Part shown: in pieces, positions 61,223-64,000 of the stretch
How the letters are laid out: each line of letters starts with the position of its first letter
Numbering within the stretch: position 1 is the first letter of the stretch
DNA from: Ectobacillus panaciterrae DSM 19096
GTDB lineage: Bacteria; Bacillota; Bacilli; Bacillales; Bacillaceae_G
Assembly (NCBI RefSeq): GCF_000430785.1
Contig: NZ_AUMR01000028.1
Location: forward strand, 1 to 64,000
Length of the DNA: 64,000 nt
Reading direction: 5' to 3'
Position numbers and translations under genes: made by a program
The notes under the pieces: generated by a model
Told to the model about the DNA's origin: nothing
Seen by the model: the letters and a program-made list of their open reading frames with translations, nothing else
Database searches by the model: none

Positions 61223-61257
61223 TGAAAACGTTTACCAATAAAATGAAAACGGTTACT
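61223..61257 (+). promoter_or_regulatory. Two CcpA cre sites in the leader of the permease gene
   Basis: TGAAAACGTTTACC (61223-61236) and TGAAAACGGTTACT (61244-61257) fit the cre consensus with one deviation each. They lie between the promoter and the start codon, the position for road-block repression by glucose. Confidence 0.75.
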
Positions 61258-61312
61258 TAAGAGGATGCAGGGGTTATTTATTTTATTCGATCAACTGAAA
61301 AGGGGGATGTTT

Positions 61313-62752
61313 GTGGATTTTATTGTCATTCTGTTGGCATTAGGTTTATTGATGTTCGTTGCCTATCGTGGATTTTCCGTTATTTTATTTGCTCCGATTT
61401 GCGCGCTGTTTGCGGTTTTGCTAACCAATCCAGAATTTGTTTTACCGTTCTTCTCTAACATTTTTATGGAGAAAATGGTTGGCTTCATTAAACTTTATTT
61501 TCCTGTTTTCTTATTGGGTGCCATCTTTGGCAAGGTTGTTGAAATGTCCGGTTTGGCAGAATCCATCGCAAAAACAATCGTTCAGCTTGTAGGGGCAAAA
61601 AGAGCGATTTTGGCGATTGTGCTTATGGGTGCTATCCTGACTTACAGCGGTGTAAGCTTGTTTGTAGTTGTGTTTGCGATTTATCCGTTCGCAGCGAACA
61701 TGTTCCGTCAGGCGAATATTCCAAAGCGCTTAATTCCAGGAACGATTGCATTAGGGGCGTTTACATTCACGATGGATGCGCTGCCGGGTACGCCGCAAAT
61801 TCAAAACGTAATTCCGACGACGTTTTTTAAAACTAACATTTATGCAGCTCCGACGTTAGGAATTATCGGTGCGGTTTTCGTTTTAATCATCGGTATGCTT
61901 TATTTGGAATCCCGCCGCAGAAAAGCTGAAAAAGCGGGAGAAGGATACTACGGATTTGAGGGAGCGGAGATCGCTGCTTCTCAGGATGCAGCGGTGAAGG
62001 CGGAGGAACCGTCTCTTCCGACTCGAACGCACACGGGCATAGGCCGTCAGATTTTAGCATTTGTGCCGCTTGTTCTTGTAGGTGTGATGAATAAGTTTTT
62101 CACGATTTTTATTCCGAAATGGTATCCGAATGGATTTAGTTTTGAAGCAATCGGTTTAAAAGCATTCGGCAAGATTGAAACTCCTGCTGTTGTTGCGATT
62201 TGGTCTGTGGAAATGGCGCTTTTGATTGGGATTATTGCAACGATTCTATACGATTGGAAGCGTGTGAAGGTGAATTTCCAAGCAGGCATCAATGTAAGTA
62301 TCGGCGGTGCGCTGTTGGCTGCGATGAACACTGGAGCTGAGTACGGCTTCGGCGGTGTTATTTCATCCCTTCCCGGCTTTGGCGTCATCAGCAAGGGTAT
62401 TGGAGAAACATTTACGAATCCGCTTGTAAATGGAGCAGTAACAACAACGACTCTTGCAGGTGTTACGGGTTCTGCGTCCGGCGGCATGGGAATCGCGTTA
62501 AGTGCAATGTCTGGAAAGTATTTGGAGGCAATCAATAAGTTTAATATTCCGCCAGAAGTAATGCATCGCGTAATTTCTATGGCGTCCGGCGGTATGGATA
62601 CGCTTCCGCACAACGGAGCCGTTATTACGTTGCTTGCAGTAACGGGGCTGACGCATCGTCAATCTTATCGCGATATTTTTGCGATTACGATTATCAAAAC
62701 AGCTGCCGTATTCTTCATTATCGGCGTGTACAGCTTAACAGGTCTTGTATAA
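61313..62752 (+). CDS. GntP-family permease for short-chain acids
   Basis: This 479-residue carrier has 12-14 membrane segments, with [40 protein letters not shown] and [18 protein letters not shown] as GntP-like signature regions. GTG 61313 is preferred (AAGGGGG 6 nt before); the ATG at 61265 has its SD touching the start. It resembles B. subtilis YxjC, which also precedes scoAB, so the substrate is probably a 3-hydroxybutyrate- or acetoacetate-like acid. Controlled by the sigma-54 promoter and cre sites described above. Confidence 0.85.
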   Translation: MDFIVILLALGLLMFVAYRGFSVILFAPICALFAVLLTNPEFVLPFFSNIFMEKMVGFIKLYFPVFLLGAIFGKVVEMSGLAESIAKTIVQLVGAKRAILAIVLMGAILTYSGVSLFVVVFAIYPFAANMFRQANIPKRLIPGTIALGAFTFTMDALPGTPQIQNVIPTTFFKTNIYAAPTLGIIGAVFVLIIGMLYLESRRRKAEKAGEGYYGFEGAEIAASQDAAVKAEEPSLPTRTHTGIGRQILAFVPLVLVGVMNKFFTIFIPKWYPNGFSFEAIGLKAFGKIETPAVVAIWSVEMALLIGIIATILYDWKRVKVNFQAGINVSIGGALLAAMNTGAEYGFGGVISSLPGFGVISKGIGETFTNPLVNGAVTTTTLAGVTGSASGGMGIALSAMSGKYLEAINKFNIPPEVMHRVISMASGGMDTLPHNGAVITLLAVTGLTHRQSYRDIFAITIIKTAAVFFIIGVYSLTGLV

Positions 62753-62783
62753 AATAATCTTTCATTTGAAGGGAGAACATGTC

Positions 62784-63485
62784 ATGAGAAAAGGTAAGAT
62801 AGTGAGTTCATTCAAAGAAGCGGTTGCGGATATTCATGACGGCGCAACCTTAATCGTCGGGGGATTCGGTTTATGCGGAATCCCTGAGCAGGCGATTTTA
62901 GCATTGCGTGATCAGGGAACGAAGAACTTAACAGTAGTCAGCAATAACTGCGGCGTAGACGATTGGGGACTGGGTCTTTTGCTGGCAAATCGCCAAATTA
63001 AAAAGATGGTATCATCTTATGTGGGAGAAAATAAAATTTTTGAACGCCAATTTCTAAGCGGCGAGCTGGAAGTAGAGCTTGTGCCTCAAGGAACCTTGGC
63101 AGAGCGCATTCGTGCAGGCGGAGCCGGAATTCCTGGATTTTATACTGCGACGGGGGTAGGGACACCAATCGCAGAAGGCAAGGAGCATAAGGAATTTGAC
63201 GGACGGACGTATATTTTGGAGCGCGGCATTGTCGGCGACTTTGCGCTGGTGAAGGCGTGGAAGGCCGATACGCTAGGCAATCTGGTATTCCGCAAAACAG
63301 CTCGTAACTTCAACCCTGTTGCAGCAATGGCTGGGAAGATTACGATTGCCGAAGTAGAGGAGATCGTAGAAGCGGGCGTACTCAATCCGGATGAAATACA
63401 TACGCCGGGTATTTACGTACAGCGCGTATTGCTTGGAACAAATTACGAAAAACGGATTGAACGCCGCACAGTTGTGCAAGCATAG
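62784..63485 (+). CDS. scoA: 3-oxoacid CoA-transferase subunit A
   Basis: This 233-residue subunit of succinyl-CoA:3-ketoacid (acetoacetate) CoA-transferase has the CoA-binding [11 protein letters not shown] near residue 26 and [34 protein letters not shown] and [20 protein letters not shown]. It transfers CoA from succinyl-CoA to acetoacetate together with ScoB. Start ATG 62784 after AGGGAG; the upstream extension overlaps the permease gene. It is second in the operon. Confidence 0.95.
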   Translation: MRKGKIVSSFKEAVADIHDGATLIVGGFGLCGIPEQAILALRDQGTKNLTVVSNNCGVDDWGLGLLLANRQIKKMVSSYVGENKIFERQFLSGELEVELVPQGTLAERIRAGGAGIPGFYTATGVGTPIAEGKEHKEFDGRTYILERGIVGDFALVKAWKADTLGNLVFRKTARNFNPVAAMAGKITIAEVEEIVEAGVLNPDEIHTPGIYVQRVLLGTNYEKRIERRTVVQA

Positions 63486-63499
63486 GGGAGGGATAGAGA

Positions 63500-64000
63500 A
63501 TGCAAAATGCGAGAATGAGAATTGTAAAGCGCGCCGTGAAAGAGATTCAAGATGGTATGAATGTAAACTTGGGAATCGGGATGCCTACACTTGTTGCAAA
63601 TGAGATTCCTGCAGATTATAACGTGTTGCTTCAATCGGAGAATGGTTTGCTTGGCATCGGCCCGTATCCGGTTGAGGGAACAGAAGATGCGGACTTAATT
63701 AACGCCGGTAAAGAAACTGTTACAGCTGTTCCTGGAGCAGCATACTTTGACAGCGCAGAATCCTTTGCGATGATTCGCGGCGGACATATTGACCTTGCGA
63801 TTTTAGGCGGTATGGAAGTATCAGAAACAGGCGATCTGGCAAACTGGATGATTCCCGGAAAGATGGTAAAGGGAATGGGCGGAGCGATGGATCTTGTAAA
63901 TGGAGCGAAGCGCATTATCATAATTATGGAGCATGTAAATAAACATGGTGAATCCAAAGTGAAGCAAGCATGTACACTGCCCCTTACAGGGCGGCGGGTA
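63500..64000 (+). CDS. scoB: 3-oxoacid CoA-transferase subunit B, cut by the window edge
   Basis: The frame opens at ATG 63500 after GGGGAGGG, 14 bp past scoA, and stays open to the edge (167 codons; the full protein is about 215). It starts [20 protein letters not shown], followed by [15 protein letters not shown] and the catalytic-Glu motif [34 protein letters not shown] and [20 protein letters not shown] follow. It completes the ScoAB heterodimer for ketone-body use. Confidence 0.95.
   Translation, partial: MQNARMRIVKRAVKEIQDGMNVNLGIGMPTLVANEIPADYNVLLQSENGLLGIGPYPVEGTEDADLINAGKETVTAVPGAAYFDSAESFAMIRGGHIDLAILGGMEVSETGDLANWMIPGKMVKGMGGAMDLVNGAKRIIIIMEHVNKHGESKVKQACTLPLTGRRV

Noticed and set aside
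62047-62613. 188-residue frame antisense to the GntP-type permease
   Set aside because: It lies wholly within a well-supported membrane transporter gene and has no RBS.

Overview
The window comes from a low-GC, endospore-forming Bacillaceae (Bacillus sensu lato, with a cereus-group flavour). The evidence is the chromosomal order gatCAB - dgkB - rlmCD, a GerPA/GerPF-type spore protein, an isoleucine T-box before brnQ, CcpA cre sites, Bacillus-type Shine-Dalgarno sequences with frequent GTG/TTG starts, and short dispersed intergenic repeats resembling the bcr repeats of the cereus group. I see no rRNA, tRNA, prophage, complete insertion sequence or CRISPR array.

Layout. 1-3.4 kb: a secreted SH3 protein cut by the left edge, then marR - arsA - small ORF with shared operators. 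3.7-8 kb: gatCAB and dgkB. 8-13 kb: three tandem polysaccharide deacetylases facing away from rlmCD. 13-17.4 kb: cdd-nupC, an aspartate racemase and a divergent MocR regulator. 17.7-22.3 kb: a TelA protein with an unknown membrane partner, then a regulator / hydrolase / YhfC operon under a 30-bp palindrome. 22.8-30.5 kb: a GerP-like gene, T-box-brnQ, MerR-MFS, a glycosyltransferase with an extra C-terminal domain, gpmA and purU. 30.6-36.5 kb: a truncated SDR gene, an NmrA/HxlR divergent pair and natAB/natRK. 36.8-43.9 kb: a nuclease-helicase fusion, msrAB, a pseudouridine synthase, dsdA and a paired SMR exporter. 43.9-50.7 kb: a likely phosphonate or phosphoester operon (binding protein, phosphohydrolase, two permeases, ATPase, DeoR, HAD). 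50.9-58 kb: mixed small genes, a DEAD-box helicase, DUF2935, a WYL regulator and DinB. 58.5-64 kb: a KynB-like cyclase, a fatty acid desaturase with a structured leader, and a GntP-type permease - scoA - scoB operon, the last gene cut by the right edge.

The most unusual content lies between genes. (i) A dispersed ~195-bp repeat occurs seven times, in two subfamilies, including one copy inside an operon and one internal-deletion derivative. (ii) Two arrays of a 21-bp repeat flank msrAB plus the pseudouridine synthase. (iii) An orphan IS200/IS605-like right end, possibly an omega-RNA scaffold, abuts dsdA, and a second partial copy lies at 32.5 kb. (iv) A sigma-54 promoter with three upstream TTCCGGAA elements and two cre sites precedes the ketone-body CoA-transferase operon. 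(v) A 21-bp palindromic motif is shared between the dgkB promoter region and the end of the desaturase gene.

All product names rest on reading the protein sequences, motifs and context. No database search was run.
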